Shown here piece after piece: positions 1 to 6,228 of a stretch of DNA of 10,407 bases. Below the pieces are notes generated by a model. That model had not been told where the DNA came from. It ran no database searches and worked only from the letters and a program-made list of their open reading frames with translations. Source of the stretch: Pseudomonadota bacterium (GTDB lineage: Bacteria > Pseudomonadota > Alphaproteobacteria > Rhizobiales > Beijerinckiaceae). A program made the translations under genes and the position numbers. Location: contig JAEWKL010000702.1 of assembly GCA_023386115.1 (NCBI GenBank), positions 1 through 10,407 on the forward strand. The letters are read 5' to 3'. The first letter of the stretch is position 1. Each line of letters opens with the position of its first letter.

Positions 1-242
1 ACGGGGGCCGCGGCCGGGCAGATCGCCGAGGCGTTCCAGGCGAGCTTGCTCGGGCGCAGGGCGGCCCCCGGTACCGGCCCCTCGGCCGCGACCCGGCAGA
101 TCGGCGCGCCGGCGAGGTCCGGCACCGGCAGGAGCCCGGCCGAGGAGGGCGATCCGACGAGGCCCAGCGGCGCCGCGACGCCGAGGGCGCCGGCGCGGGC
201 GAGGAAGCGGCGGCGGGTGTGGGGCAGGGGAGGGAGCGTCAT
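1..242 (-). CDS. ABC transporter substrate-binding protein, sulfonate/nitrate type, N-terminal part
   Basis: Partial gene: only the first 80 residues lie in the window, and the rest continues past the left edge. The ATG at 242 begins a Tat signal peptide: Thr-Arg-Arg-Arg-Phe-Leu at residues 9-14, then an Ala/Gly/Leu-rich hydrophobic stretch to about residue 30 and a Ser-Ser-Ala end near 33-35. The mature part has LRPSKLAWNASAIC near residues 56-70, which resembles the first strand of SsuA/TauA/NrtA-like periplasmic binding proteins ('KLAWN...' before the ligand loop). Such proteins bind alkanesulfonates, taurine, nitrate or similar anions. It lies 26 bp downstream of the OsmC gene on the same strand and is probably co-transcribed with it. 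No strong Shine-Dalgarno sequence is visible. Export is well supported; the ligand is an inference from a short segment. Confidence 0.7.
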   Translation of the reverse strand, partial: MTLPPLPHTRRRFLARAGALGVAAPLGLVGSPSSAGLLPVPDLAGAPICRVAAEGPVPGAALRPSKLAWNASAICPAAAP

Positions 243-268
243 GGTCCAGGGCTTTGCAGGGGCGAGGA

Positions 269-817
269 TCAGGCGGCCTGAGCGGGCGCTTCGGGCGCCC
301 GATGGTCGAGCGTGCCGCGCACGGTCTGCGGCGAGCGCAGGAGGTTGAGGATCGGGCAGGCGCGGTCGACCTCGGCCTCGAGATGGGCCACGGCCTCGCG
401 GGAGGCCGGCGAGACGATCCTGACCGTGTAGGCGATGTCGTGCGGGCTGACCGGCACCGCCTCGAAGCCCGGACGCCCGGCCCGGGCATCGAGCTGCCCG
501 CTCACCGCGACGTCGACCGCGTCGAGGGGCACCCCGAGACGCGCCGCGTGGATCAGGTAGGAATGGGCGAGGCAGCTGCCGAGGATGCCGAGTTGCAGCT
601 CCGGCGAGCCGGGGCCGAGGTCGTAGCCGGCGAAGTCCGGCGGCGAATCCGTGACGACCTGATGGTCGCGGATCCGGATCCGGCGCAGGCCGCTGCGGCC
701 CTCGACGCTGACCTGCGCGGCGAGCGGTACCGGCCCGAGGCGGCCGGCCTCGATCCGCGCCTCCCGTGCGGCGACGGCCGCGCGCTTTTCCAGGAGATAC
801 TCGTTGAGCGACGTCAT
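269..817 (-). CDS. OsmC/Ohr-family protein
   Basis: Predicted cytoplasmic protein of 182 residues. The OsmC hallmarks are present: a first cysteine, C82, in GILGSCLAHSYLIHAA, starting the central helix, and a second, C154, in DRACPILNLL. In this family the two cysteines reduce organic or lipid hydroperoxides, although many members have no tested activity. I chose the ATG at 817 because GAGG lies 5 bases upstream. An in-frame ATG at 847 would add 10 residues (MTARPTHEAG) but has no ribosome binding site. The only sulfur residues besides the initiator Met are the two catalytic-type cysteines. The gene leads a two-gene unit with the sulfonate-type binding protein, and a candidate promoter and dyad lie 60-100 bp upstream. 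OsmC-like genes do occur beside sulfur-scavenging genes, but its role here (peroxide defence or sulfur metabolism) is unresolved. Confidence 0.88.
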   Translation of the reverse strand: MTSLNEYLLEKRAAVAAREARIEAGRLGPVPLAAQVSVEGRSGLRRIRIRDHQVVTDSPPDFAGYDLGPGSPELQLGILGSCLAHSYLIHAARLGVPLDAVDVAVSGQLDARAGRPGFEAVPVSPHDIAYTVRIVSPASREAVAHLEAEVDRACPILNLLRSPQTVRGTLDHRAPEAPAQAA

Positions 818-877
818 GCCAGCCTCATGCGTTGGGCGCGCCGTCATTCGGCACGCGCGAATTGTCTTGAGATGTCG

Positions 878-906
878 ATCTTGTCGTTGACCAAGATGGT
901 CGTCAA
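878..906 (-). promoter_or_regulatory. Candidate sigma-70-like promoter of the osmC-like gene
   Basis: On the minus strand TTGACG (906-901, 5 of 6 to the -35 consensus) is followed after exactly 17 bp by CAAGAT (883-878, 3 of 6 to the -10 consensus). Transcription would start near 871, giving a leader of about 54 nt before the ATG at 817. The elements sit inside the inverted repeat at 880-915, so a protein bound to the dyad would cover the promoter. It is a by-eye match in the only AT-rich part of this gap. Confidence 0.4.
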
Positions 907-915
907 CGAGACAAG
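880..915. promoter_or_regulatory. Imperfect inverted repeat, candidate operator
   Basis: CTTGTCGTTGAC (880-891) faces GTCAACGAGACAAG (902-915). These are 12-bp complementary arms with a two-base bulge (AG at 909-910) around a 10-bp centre. A second smaller dyad, GACCA-aga-TGGTC (889-901), is nested in it. The arms overlap the candidate -35 and -10 of the osmC-like gene, which suits a repressor or other dimeric regulator. No regulator gene is in the window, so the binding protein is unknown. A terminator is unlikely because neither strand has a T-run directly after the stem. Confidence 0.5.
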
Positions 916-1249
916 ATTATTTTTGTCTTCGATTTTTCTGGAAAGGTCGTACGTGAATTGAAGGATCGGCAGAAAGATTCTTCTCGGAGGGGTCGCTTCA
1001 GCCAACTCCATCCCGGATTGGTCCGGCGCGGACGGTCGGGCGGGCGCCGGTTCCGGGACCGTGCGGGCGCGCCTCTCCGCGGGCCTGATCCCGACAGGAT
1101 GGGCGCAAGGGCCGCCACACTCCAGGGCAGGCTGCCCTCGGGCGGGCCGGCGTGGCGACCGGGCCGGGAGGCGGAGCCCGTGAGGCCGCCCCGCCGTCGG
1201 CCCGGCCCAGTGTGTCGCGCCCCGGGCAAGCGCCGGGACGCGGAGCCGG

Positions 1250-2872
1250 TCAGAAGTCCGGGGCGGCCGGTGCCGGCAGGGCGGGCCTGTCCTTCGGCTT
1301 GTCCGCGACGAGCGCCTCCGTAGTGACGAGCAGGCCCGCCACGGAGGCCGCGTCCTGAAGCGCCGTGCGCACCACCTTCACCGGATCGACGATGCCGGCC
1401 TCGATCAGGTCGAGGTAGGTCTCTCGTTGCGCGTCGAAGCCGTAGGTGTCGGAATCGCTCTCGCCCACCTTCGCGACCACGATCGAGCCCTCGACCCCGG
1501 CATTGGCGGCGATCTGGCGGATCGGGGCTTCGAGCGCCCTCAAGACGATCTTGATGCCGGCCGTCACGTCCGGGTTGCCGCCCTGGAGTGCCGCGACCGC
1601 GCCGCGGGCCCGCAGCAGCGCGGCGCCGCCGCCCGGCACGATGCCCTCCTCGATCGCCGCCCGCGTGGCGTTCAGCGCGTCGTCGACCCGGTCCTTCTTC
1701 TCCTTGACCTCGACCTCGGTGGCGCCGCCGACCCGCAGCACCGCGACCCCGCCCGACAGCTTGGCGAGGCGCTCCTGCAGCTTCTCGCGGTCGTAATCGG
1801 AGGTGGTCTCCTCGATCTGCGCCTTGATCTGGGCGACCCGCGCGGCGATCTCGGGGGCCTCGCCGGCGCCGTCGACGATCGTGGTGGTCTCCTTGTCGAC
1901 CCGCACCCGCTTGGCGCGGCCGAGCTCCGCCAGCGTCACGCTCTCGAGCTTGATGCCGAGCTCCTCCGAGATCGTCTGGCCCTTCGTCAGGATCGCGATG
2001 TCCTCGAGGATCGCCTTGCGCCGGTCGCCGAAGCCCGGTGCCTTGACGGCCGCGACCTTCAGGCCGCCGCGCAGCTTGTTGACGACGAGGGTCGCCAGCG
2101 CCTCGCCCTCGATGTCCTCCGCGATGATGAGGAGCGGACGACCCGACTGCACCACGGCTTCCAGCACCGGCAGCAACGGCTGGAGCGAGGAAAGCTTCTT
2201 CTCGTGGATGAGGATGTAGGGATCGTCGAGCTCGGCGGTCAGCTTCTCGGCATTGGTCACGAAGTACGGCGAGAGGTAGCCGCGGTCGAATTGCAGGCCC
2301 TCGACCACGTCGAGCTCGGTCTCGGCGGTGCGCGCCTCCTCGACCGTGATGACGCCCTCCTTGCCGACCTTCTCGACGGCTTGAGCGATCAGCCGGCCGA
2401 TCTCGGCATCGCCGTTGGCCGAGATGGTGCCGACCTGCGCGATGGCGTCGGAGGTGGTGATCGTGCGGGCGCGGCCCGCCACATCCTTCACCGCCGCCGC
2501 CACCGCGAGGTCGATGCCGCGCTTGAGGTCGAGGGGGTTGAAGTTCGCCGCCACCGCCTTGGCGCCCTCCTTGACGATGGCCTGGGCGAGCACCGTCGCG
2601 GTGGTGGTGCCGTCGCCGGCGAGATCGTTGGTCTTCGAGGCCACCTCGCGCAGGAGCTGGGCGCCGAGATTCTCGAACCGGTCCTCAAGCTCGATCTCCT
2701 TGGCGACGCTGACGCCGTCCTTGGTGATCCGCGGCGCGCCGAAGCTCTTCTCGATCACGACGTTGCGGCCCTTCGGGCCGAGCGTGACCTTCACGGCATC
2801 CGCCAGGATGTCCACGCCGCGCAAAAGGCGCTCGCGGGCATCGGCGGAGAACTTCACGTCCTTGGCAGCCAT
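1250..2872 (-). CDS. groEL: 60-kDa chaperonin GroEL, free of Cys and internal Met
   Basis: Group I chaperonin, 540 residues. It forms ATP-driven double rings that fold client proteins together with GroES in the cytoplasm. It is collinear with E. coli GroEL from the first residue. LGPKGRNVV (31-39), the nucleotide-binding AGDGTTT with D87, the catalytic D398 in VDDAL (396-400) and the GGG turn (414-416) are all intact, so an active ATPase is expected. The start is the ATG at 2872, with AAGGA eight bases upstream, 30 bp after groES. Two features are odd. There is no cysteine and no methionine beyond Met1: L16, L69, L73, F111 and L114 stand where E. coli has Met. The tail also ends KDRPALPAPAAPDF instead of a GGM repeat. 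No CIRCE element is seen upstream of the operon. It is probably a secondary, specialised copy, because alphaproteobacteria often carry several. Confidence 0.98.
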   Translation of the reverse strand: MAAKDVKFSADARERLLRGVDILADAVKVTLGPKGRNVVIEKSFGAPRITKDGVSVAKEIELEDRFENLGAQLLREVASKTNDLAGDGTTTATVLAQAIVKEGAKAVAANFNPLDLKRGIDLAVAAAVKDVAGRARTITTSDAIAQVGTISANGDAEIGRLIAQAVEKVGKEGVITVEEARTAETELDVVEGLQFDRGYLSPYFVTNAEKLTAELDDPYILIHEKKLSSLQPLLPVLEAVVQSGRPLLIIAEDIEGEALATLVVNKLRGGLKVAAVKAPGFGDRRKAILEDIAILTKGQTISEELGIKLESVTLAELGRAKRVRVDKETTTIVDGAGEAPEIAARVAQIKAQIEETTSDYDREKLQERLAKLSGGVAVLRVGGATEVEVKEKKDRVDDALNATRAAIEEGIVPGGGAALLRARGAVAALQGGNPDVTAGIKIVLRALEAPIRQIAANAGVEGSIVVAKVGESDSDTYGFDAQRETYLDLIEAGIVDPVKVVRTALQDAASVAGLLVTTEALVADKPKDRPALPAPAAPDF

Positions 2873-2902
2873 GGGGTTCGTCCTTCTCGATCGTGTTGGG
2901 GG

Positions 2903-3193
2903 TCAGGCCGCGAGCACGCCGAGGATGTCGGCTTCCTTGAGGATCAAGAGGTCCTCGCCGTCGATCTTGACCTCGGTGCCGGACCACTTGCCGAACAGCA
3001 CCCGGTCGCCGGCCTTGATGTCGAGGGGCGTCAGCGCGCCCTGGTCGTCCCGGGCACCGGGGCCGACGGCGACGACCTCGCCCTCCTGCGGCTTCTCCTT
3101 GGCGGTGTCCGGGATGATGATGCCGCCCTTGGTCGTCGCCTCGGTGTCGAGGCGGCGCAGCAGCACGCGGTCATGCAGGGGCCGGAAGGCCAT
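2903..3193 (-). CDS. groES: 10-kDa co-chaperonin GroES, free of Cys and internal Met
   Basis: Lid of the GroEL chamber; 96 residues, normal length for alphaproteobacteria. It starts FRPLHDRVLLRRLD, has the mobile loop with the GGIIIP edge (23-28) that docks on the GroEL apical domain, and ends with DLLILKEADILGVLAA. The ATG at 3193 is preceded by AGGAG eight bases upstream. In-frame codons further upstream encode no GroES-like sequence. The only sulfur residue is the initiator Met. L85 and L91 occupy places that are commonly Met in GroES proteins of this group (as in LLIMKESDI). It is the first gene of the groES-groEL pair. Confidence 0.97.
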   Translation of the reverse strand: MAFRPLHDRVLLRRLDTEATTKGGIIIPDTAKEKPQEGEVVAVGPGARDDQGALTPLDIKAGDRVLFGKWSGTEVKIDGEDLLILKEADILGVLAA

Positions 3194-3255
3194 CTTTGTC
3201 GCTCCTGGTTCGGGGGACCGGACCGGCCGCCTTCGGGGCCCCGTCCGATGATCCA

Positions 3256-3284
3256 AGGGTGTCCGGAAGCGTTCGTTAAGTCAA
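3256..3284 (-). promoter_or_regulatory. Weak candidate promoter of groES-groEL
   Basis: On the minus strand TTGACT (3284-3279, 5 of 6 to the -35 consensus) is followed at 17 bp by CACCCT (3261-3256), a poor -10. The -35 lies inside TCTCGTTGAC, a 10-mer also found at the osmC-like promoter. I see no clear heat-shock sigma-32 promoter and no CIRCE inverted repeat in the gap, so the usual heat-shock control of groE is not evident. The -35 is plausible, but the exact promoter is not established. Confidence 0.22.
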
Positions 3285-3291
3285 CGAGATT

Positions 3292-3307
3292 GTTCTTTTT
3301 AAAGAAC
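3292..3307. promoter_or_regulatory. Perfect palindrome GTTCTTT-TT-AAAGAAC upstream of groES
   Basis: Seven-base arms GTTCTTT (3292-3298) and AAAGAAC (3301-3307) flank a two-base centre. The palindrome lies 70 bp downstream of the stop of the acyl-CoA dehydrogenase-like gene and about 100 bp upstream of groES. It is an island of A/T in GC-rich DNA. A two-base loop and the absence of a T-run on either strand argue against a terminator. It is better read as a binding site for a dimeric regulator, next to the shared GTCAACGAGA word (3280-3289). Confidence 0.4.
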
Positions 3308-3376
3308 GGTGCGCGAGAGAGGAGCGGGCTGCGGCGGCGGGCGGCGCGAGAAGACTCTCCGCGATGGCACTGCCGT

Positions 3377-4594
3377 TCACTGGAAGTTGCTCGGCTGCGG
3401 GTAGGCGCCGGTGAGGAACCAGGTGCCAACGTTGCGGATCTTGTACTCGGCCGGGTTGTGCAGCGTGTGGGTGCGCACGTTGCGCCAGAAGCGGTCGAAT
3501 CCGTATGAGGCCGCCGAGGCCCGGGCGCCCATCACCTCGAACACCGTGCTGGTGACGTCGAGGGCGACCGCCCCGGCATGGGCGTTGGCCGCCGCCACCG
3601 TGACGGCGGCCTCGCCGCGCTCAGCCTCGGTCAGGTCGCGGCCGCGGGCGAAGGCGGCGTCGATCGCCGTGAGCGCCTGGTCGGCGAGCAGGGTCGCGGC
3701 TTGCGTGCGCAGGACGAGGTCGCCGTAGGTGCGCTGGACCCAGGGGTCGTCGGTGTGCGTCTCGACGCCGGAATGGAGCCAGGGCCGCGAGGTCGTCACG
3801 GTGTAGTCGCGGGCGGCGAGCAGCGCGCCCTGCGCGCTGCCGATGAAGACGTTGAGGAGCACGCTCTGCTGCTGGAGCACGCCGAGCGTCCGGTAGGGCC
3901 GGCCGCTGTCGAAGCCGTGGTGCAGCACCTCGTCGGCATGGACCTTGAGGTCCGCGAAGGTGACCCGGCCGCTGCCGGTCTGGCGCTGGCCGATGGCGTC
4001 CCAGTCGTTCTCGACGATGATCCCGGGCCGGTCGGCCGGCACGGCGGCGAAGGTCCAGTCATGCGTGTCCTCGTCCAGCCAGGCGATCACCAGGGCGTCG
4101 GCGACGTGCGAGCCCGAGGTGAAGGGCTTGAAGCCGTTCACGGTGATCCACTCGCCGTCGCGGCGGCCGAACAGGGTCCTGGAGAAGCTGTTGCGGGCGT
4201 TGCCCCAGAACCAGTTGCCCTCGGCCGAGCGCCGGGAGAGGTGGGCGGCCTGGTCCGGATCGCCGAGGAGGTGGGCGGCGTGGACCGAGCCGAAATGATA
4301 GCCGTAGAGATGGCCCAGCGACCCGTCGACCTTGGCGAATTCGCGCACGATCTTGAGCGCCGTCGACCACGGCTCGCCGTGCCCGCCATGCTCGCGCGGG
4401 ATCAGGAGCTTGAGAAGGCCGCTTTCCTTGAGGAGGCGGATCTGCTCGGTCGGCCGGCCGCCGGCTTTGTCGCGCTCGGCCGCGTCGCGGGCGAAGAACG
4501 TGCGCAACTCCGCCGCCTTGGCGAGGTAGGGATCGTTGGCGAGGTAGGGATCGGTGAGGTCGGGCGCGAAGCCGAGGCCTGCGGGGAAGCTCAT
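3377..4594 (-). CDS. Acyl-CoA dehydrogenase-fold flavin monooxygenase, DszC/SfnC-like
   Basis: A 405-residue protein of the acyl-CoA dehydrogenase fold, in the branch that uses reduced flavin to oxygenate substrates (DszC, SfnC and related enzymes) rather than dehydrogenate acyl-CoA. Visible parts are an N-terminal helical domain (about 25-125), a beta domain with GFKPFTSGSHVADALVI (154-170), and a C-terminal helical bundle with FEVMGARAS (352-360) and the family-typical end RFWRNVRTHTLHNPAEYKIRN (368-388). I chose the ATG at 4594 because AGGAGA lies six bases upstream. A GTG at 4621, overlapping the previous stop as GTGA, would add nine residues (to the DRRPR stretch) but has less support. 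It is the last gene of the monooxygenase/binding-protein operon. Cys/Met content is very low: two Met, no Cys. The fold is secure; the substrate, perhaps a sulfone or sulfonate, is inferred. No flavin reductase is seen in the window. Confidence 0.85.
   Translation of the reverse strand: MSFPAGLGFAPDLTDPYLANDPYLAKAAELRTFFARDAAERDKAGGRPTEQIRLLKESGLLKLLIPREHGGHGEPWSTALKIVREFAKVDGSLGHLYGYHFGSVHAAHLLGDPDQAAHLSRRSAEGNWFWGNARNSFSRTLFGRRDGEWITVNGFKPFTSGSHVADALVIAWLDEDTHDWTFAAVPADRPGIIVENDWDAIGQRQTGSGRVTFADLKVHADEVLHHGFDSGRPYRTLGVLQQQSVLLNVFIGSAQGALLAARDYTVTTSRPWLHSGVETHTDDPWVQRTYGDLVLRTQAATLLADQALTAIDAAFARGRDLTEAERGEAAVTVAAANAHAGAVALDVTSTVFEVMGARASAASYGFDRFWRNVRTHTLHNPAEYKIRNVGTWFLTGAYPQPSNFQ
4520..4555. 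repeat. 18-bp tandem duplication inside the DszC/SfnC-like gene
   Basis: Positions 4520-4537 and 4538-4555 are two adjacent 18-bp copies (ggcgaggtagggatcgtt and ggcgaggtagggatcggt) that differ at one base. In the protein they give DPYLAN-DPYLAK at residues 15-26, ahead of the first helix. The unit is a multiple of three, so the frame is kept. It is probably a replication-slippage duplication in a tolerant N-terminal tail. Confidence 0.85.
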
Positions 4595-4617
4595 GCGGGG
4601 TCTCCTGTCGTGATGGC

Positions 4618-6204
4618 TCACGCCTCGAGCCAGACGTCGGCGAAGCTGTCGGAGGGGCCGTCGATCGTCGTCGGATGGTTGGCGACGCGGCGGTTGAGGA
4701 TCGTCAGGTTGGCGCCGGTGACGAGGTTCACGTCCGGCAGGTCGCGCCCGACTTGTCCCTGAAGGGCGAAGAAGAGCGCGCGGCGCCGGTCCGGATCGGT
4801 CTCGTCCGCGGCGGCTTCGAGCAGCCGGTCGGCCTCCGGGTTGCTGTAGCCGGAGCCGTTGGTGAAGGGCACGCCGGGGCGAAAGTTCTTCGACCAGTAC
4901 AGCCGCTGCACCCCGACCGTCGGGTCGAAGGAATGGCTCATGGCGTTGCTCATGACATCGAAGGCGCGGTCGGTGTAGGTGCGCTTGAACCAGGTCGGTA
5001 CGTCCTGCGCCCGCAAGGTCACGCCGATCCCGACCTTGGCGAGGGCCTGCCGGGTGTAGTTGCCGAGCTGCTGGTAGACCTCGCTATAGGGCATGTAATC
5101 GTGGTGGACCCGGAAGCGCACGCCGTCCGCGCCGCGGGGAAAGCCCGCCTCGTCGAGCAGGGAATCGGCCCGCCTCGGGTCGAAGGGATATTTCGGGGCG
5201 TCCGGATCGTGAAAGGCCTTGAGCGCCGGGCTGATCGCCGAAGGCGCGTCCTGGCTGTAGCCGTAGAAGACCAGCCGGTTGATCGCCGAACGGTCGACCG
5301 CGTGGGCCACCGCCCGGCGCACCGCGAGATGCTTGAAGTACGGGTTCGCCAGGTTGAACTCGAGCCGGTAGACGATCGGCTGGTAGTCGTAGCCGCGGGT
5401 TTCGAGCCTGAGCGCCGGGTTGGCCTTGAGCGCGTCGAGCTGGGCGAGCGGCACCGGGGTGTCGGGGGCGTAGAGCACCTCGCCGGTCTCCAGGGCCACC
5501 GCCCGAGCATTGGCGTCGGCGATGAAGCGCACGACGATCCGGTCGAGATAGGGCTTGCCCGGGTCCCAGTAATCCGGGTTGCGCTCGTACAGGATGTGGC
5601 TGCCCTGCACCCATTCCTTGAACACGAACGGCCCGGTGCCGACCGGCGCCTTGCCGTTCGGGCTCGCCAGCACGTCGCCGTCGTAGCGGTGCTTCGGCAC
5701 GATCGGCGTCTCCGAGGCGGTGAGCGCCGCGAGCAGGTAGGGGGCGGGGCGCGACAGCACGATCTCGGCGGTATGGGGATCGGGCGTCGCGACGTCGACG
5801 ACGCCCGCGAGCGTGCCGCGCCCGCGCGGATGATGCTCCTTGAGGAGCCGGATCGAGTGGGCGACGTCGGCCGCGGTGAAGGGCTGGCCGTCGTGCCAGC
5901 GGACGCCCCGGCGTAAGGAGAAGCGGTAGCGCAACCCGGCGCCGCTCACCTCCCAGGCGGTGGCGAGAAGGGGGCGCGGCCGGAAGTCGAGGTCGAAGGC
6001 CAGCAGGCCCTCCGTCACCTTCGGGCTCACCCGGGTGGTCGGTCCGGCAGTGTGGGTCAGGCTCACCAGAATCGGCGGCTCGGGCTGGATCACCATCGTG
6101 AGGGTGCCGCCCCGGCGCGGTGTGCCGGCGCGGGCCGGCAGGGCGAGGCCGAGGCTGCCGGCGGCAAGACCTGTGGTGAAGCGGCGGCGGGTGAGGGCGG
6201 TCAT
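4618..6204 (-). CDS. Tat-exported ABC substrate-binding protein, family 5 (peptide/opine/nickel type)
   Basis: Periplasmic binding protein of 528 residues, usual for SBP family 5 (DppA/OppA/NikA fold). The signal peptide is of Tat type: TRRRF at 5-9, a hydrophobic core at 11-23, and a likely cut after PARA at residue 26. The mature protein starts GTPRRGGTLTMVIQPEP, the usual family entry. It has SLRRGVRWHDGQPFTAADV (about 96-114) and GTGPFVFKEW followed by YERNPDYWDPGKPYLD (about 190-220). Its stop is 23 bp before the ATG of the DszC/SfnC-like gene, and it starts 24 bp after the flavin monooxygenase stop, so the three genes form one operon. The permeases and ATPase it should feed are divergently encoded from 7579. 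The ligand is unknown, because family 5 proteins bind far more than peptides. There are five Met and no Cys in the precursor. The Shine-Dalgarno is weak, so coupling to the gene before it is likely. Confidence 0.93.
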   Translation of the reverse strand: MTALTRRRFTTGLAAGSLGLALPARAGTPRRGGTLTMVIQPEPPILVSLTHTAGPTTRVSPKVTEGLLAFDLDFRPRPLLATAWEVSGAGLRYRFSLRRGVRWHDGQPFTAADVAHSIRLLKEHHPRGRGTLAGVVDVATPDPHTAEIVLSRPAPYLLAALTASETPIVPKHRYDGDVLASPNGKAPVGTGPFVFKEWVQGSHILYERNPDYWDPGKPYLDRIVVRFIADANARAVALETGEVLYAPDTPVPLAQLDALKANPALRLETRGYDYQPIVYRLEFNLANPYFKHLAVRRAVAHAVDRSAINRLVFYGYSQDAPSAISPALKAFHDPDAPKYPFDPRRADSLLDEAGFPRGADGVRFRVHHDYMPYSEVYQQLGNYTRQALAKVGIGVTLRAQDVPTWFKRTYTDRAFDVMSNAMSHSFDPTVGVQRLYWSKNFRPGVPFTNGSGYSNPEADRLLEAAADETDPDRRRALFFALQGQVGRDLPDVNLVTGANLTILNRRVANHPTTIDGPSDSFADVWLEA

Positions 6205-6228
6205 GGCATCCGGTCCAAGGCAGGGGGG

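Larger units (their letters stand above)
818..1249. other. 432-bp gene-free region between groEL and the osmC-like gene
   Basis: No convincing gene on either strand; plus-strand open frames here are Arg/Pro/Gly-rich and look like GC-driven artefacts. The part from about 855 to 990 is clearly richer in A and T than the rest of the window. It contains repeated TTGTC words (862-866, 881-885, 923-927, and the reverse complement at 911-915), an imperfect dyad and a candidate minus-strand promoter. The part from about 990 to 1249, just downstream of groEL, returns to high GC. There is a possible short stem there (CCCGG 1221-1225 with CCGGG 1233-1237) but no T-run, so I do not call a terminator. Confidence 0.6.

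Noticed and set aside
818..847. Upstream ATG at 847 for the osmC-like gene
   Set aside because: No Shine-Dalgarno precedes it, whereas the ATG at 817 has GAGG at five bases and gives a normal family N-terminus.
1221..1237. Short stem CCCGG/CCGGG as groEL terminator
   Set aside because: Only five pairs with no T-run on the minus-strand side; such stems are common by chance at this GC content.
958..1323. Plus-strand frame of 121 codons in the gap after groEL
   Set aside because: It has a TTG start, Arg/Pro/Gly-rich composition and runs into the groEL 3' end in antisense; no ribosome binding or family support.
3194..3376. CIRCE element or sigma-32 promoter before groES
   Set aside because: Searched for TTAGCACTC-N9-GAGTGCTAA and for a CTTGAA-type -35 with a matching -10; neither is present. 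The only palindrome is unrelated.
1427..3508. Very long plus-strand open frame (693 codons) opposite groEL and groES
   Set aside because: It is antisense to two unmistakable genes and reads as Asp/Leu/Arg/Gly-rich low-complexity protein with no domain. Such frames are expected in high-GC DNA.
4595..4621. GTG at 4621 as start of the DszC/SfnC-like gene (GTGA overlap with the preceding stop)
   Set aside because: The ATG at 4594 has a strong AGGAGA at good spacing, while the GTG would add a charged nine-residue tail encoded by the Shine-Dalgarno region itself.
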